Positions 62,859 through 64,000 of a stretch of 64,000 nucleotides of DNA are shown in pieces. Source of the DNA: Falsiroseomonas selenitidurans (lineage in GTDB: Bacteria > Pseudomonadota > Alphaproteobacteria > Acetobacterales > Acetobacteraceae); the NCBI RefSeq assembly GCF_012103215.1, contig NZ_JAAVNE010000007.1, positions 62,001 through 126,000 of the forward strand, written 5' to 3'. The position numbers and the translations under genes were made by a program. Positions within the stretch are counted from its first letter, which is position 1. The number at the start of each line of letters is the position of its first letter. The notes below the pieces were generated by a model. The model was not told where the DNA came from and ran no database searches. It worked only from the letters and a program-made list of their open reading frames with translations.

Positions 62859-64000
62859 CGGCGCCATCCCGCCAGGGTCTGGCGGGCGATGGCCAGCAGG
62901 CCCGCCGGGTGGCCGGAATGCGCCAGCACCAGGCCGATGCGCTGCCGGCGGGTGCCGACCCAGAGCTTCTTGTAGGCGTCGTCGCCCCGGCCGAAATCGA
63001 GTTCCTGCACGGCGTCCTCCTCGATCAGGTGGCGGATCATCATCGCGGTCAGCGCCGTGCCCGGGGATGCGGCGCGGCTGGCCTCGTCATGCGCCAGCTT
63101 CAGCAGCCAGGCGCGACGGCCGGAGACGATCCAGTACTGGGCGGCCACCGCGGTGCCGTCCGGCAGCCGCAGCAGGCCGAGCCGCAGCAGGCCTTCGGCG
63201 GCGGCGGCGCGCATCAGCGCCGGATCGAAGCCGGGCGAGGGTTCCGCCGGCTTCCAGCTGCGCGCCAGCACGTCCAGGTAGCCGGCGATGCCGGCTTCCA
63301 GCGCCGGGCCGGGACGGCGCGGCATCTCGAAGCGGAAGTCGCGGCGGGCGCGATCCAGCTTGCGGCGGATGGTGGTGCGCAGCGCCGGCGGGCGGTCGGC
63401 CAGGTAGCCCTCCCAGCCGGCACCGGGGCGCAGCACCTCATGCCAATTGCCGAAATGGCGGTAGGGCAGCACCCGCAGCCCGGCGCGCTGCAGCCCGTCG
63501 CGCCAATCCGCCAGGCCCGGCGCATCCTCGGCCAGGGCTTCCAGGCGCATGGGCGGGCGGAAGCGCCGTTGCGCGCCGAGGCTGGCGCCGGCGGTCTGCA
63601 GCGCCGTGGGCCCGGCCAGCAGCGCCGGCAACGGGCGCCAGGCCAGCGAATAGGGCGTGGTGAGGCTGGTCAGGCCGCGCGGGCCGCGCAGCAGCGGCAG
63701 CAGCGCGACCTGCGCCGCGCAGAGGCCCAGCAGCGGCACCGCGCCGGCCGGCACGGCGTGCGCCAGGGTGGTGTCGTACCACAGCCGGGTGGCGAACAGG
63801 TCGCCGGCGTCCGGCGGCAGCAGGAAGGCGTCGCACCAGCCCGGCAGGTGGCTGCCGCCGGGCGGCAGCAGGCGCAACGCCTCCCCGGCGGAGCGCCCCG
63901 GGCTTTGCAGCGGTGTCGCGCCGGCCGGCAGCACGACCCGGATATCCAGGCCGGGCAAGGTCAGCCGTGCCGGGCGCGCGGGCGTGCGCCCGATGCGGCG
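62855..64000 (-). CDS. GNAT/BcsL-like (Acetyltransf_6) protein of a polysaccharide operon, cut by window edge
   Basis: At least 381 codons; the frame stays open to the window end (reading RRIGRTPARPARLTLPGLDIRV across it), so the true start is probably outside, though a TTG at 63958 is possible. It shows FGNWHEVLRPG, TIRRKLDRARRDF, a GTALTAMMIRHLIEE helix and ELDFGRGDDAYKKLWVG, the hallmark of FemAB/BcsL (CelD)-like acyltransferases. These modify cellulose or exopolysaccharide precursors, or aid their assembly. It is the upstream gene of two GT4 genes and overlaps the next by four bases. Confidence 0.88.
   Translation of the reverse strand, partial: RRIGRTPARPARLTLPGLDIRVVLPAGATPLQSPGRSAGEALRLLPPGGSHLPGWCDAFLLPPDAGDLFATRLWYDTTLAHAVPAGAVPLLGLCAAQVALLPLLRGPRGLTSLTTPYSLAWRPLPALLAGPTALQTAGASLGAQRRFRPPMRLEALAEDAPGLADWRDGLQRAGLRVLPYRHFGNWHEVLRPGAGWEGYLADRPPALRTTIRRKLDRARRDFRFEMPRRPGPALEAGIAGYLDVLARSWKPAEPSPGFDPALMRAAAAEGLLRLGLLRLPDGTAVAAQYWIVSGRRAWLLKLAHDEASRAASPGTALTAMMIRHLIEEDAVQELDFGRGDDAYKKLWVGTRRQRIGLVLAHSGHPAGLLAIARQTLAGWRR

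Overview
The window is about 74 percent GC by eye, with dense short-gap operons, many ATGA stop/start overlaps and frequent GTG or TTG starts. TctC-type solute receptors, heterotetrameric sarcosine oxidase, a short PutA and an Lrp-type put regulator all point to an alphaproteobacterium, most likely a Roseomonas-like member of the Acetobacteraceae. That placement is an inference from gene content and composition. I saw no rRNA, tRNA, CRISPR array, transposase or phage gene.

Region 1 (1-10.7 kb) opens with the start of an enoyl-CoA hydratase gene. A tripartite tricarboxylate transporter (tctC-tctB-tctA, minus strand) follows, divergent from a small catabolic group: two related FAD dehydrogenases, a shikimate dehydrogenase-like enzyme, an IclR regulator and a TIM-barrel isomerase/dehydratase. 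Uptake and oxidation of a hydroxylated ring acid is a reasonable guess. A SemiSWEET-like gene whose best start is ACG, and a second TIM-barrel isomerase, close the region.

Region 2 (10.7-16.5 kb) is a run of minus-strand genes: exonuclease III, a fumarylacetoacetate hydrolase-family protein, an aldose 1-epimerase-like protein, a ketopantoate reductase, and an ECF sigma / anti-sigma / DUF4394 module with a candidate ECF promoter in front of the DUF4394 gene.

Region 3 (16.9-29.3 kb) is the most unusual part: twelve co-directional, mostly overlapping genes. They encode two paralogous FAD/NAD(P) flavoproteins, a ureidoglycolate lyase-like protein, a PuuE-like deacetylase, a polar amino-acid type ABC transporter (permease, ATPase, receptor), an Atz/Trz-type amidohydrolase, an HpaB-type flavin monooxygenase, an amidase, a 4,5-dihydroxyphthalate decarboxylase-like protein, and a protein carrying the exact PC-x3-KPY-x2-S-x2-H motif of archaeosine synthase ArcS. 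It looks like an uncharacterised route for a nitrogen-rich ring compound.

Region 4 (29.3-41.8 kb) holds an HdeD-like membrane protein, a divergent putR-like/putA pair with a clear palindromic operator, a soxBDAG sarcosine oxidase operon ending in a phosphopantetheinyl transferase, a cardiolipin synthase-like phospholipase D protein and an endonuclease/exonuclease/phosphatase protein.

Region 5 (42.0-52.5 kb) is a nine-gene glycan operon: sugar dehydrogenases, sugar-nucleotide epimerases, a glycosidase-epimerase fusion, a GT4 glycosyltransferase, three tandem CgeB-like glycosyltransferases and a UDP-glucuronate decarboxylase-like enzyme.

Region 6 (52.7-64 kb) carries a large hybrid kinase joined to its own LuxR-type output domain and led by a degenerate CheB-like domain, an XRE regulator, a 1051-residue protein with three carbohydrate-binding repeats and no visible signal peptide, and the end of an exopolysaccharide-type operon (GNAT/BcsL-like protein plus two GT4 enzymes) that runs off the window.
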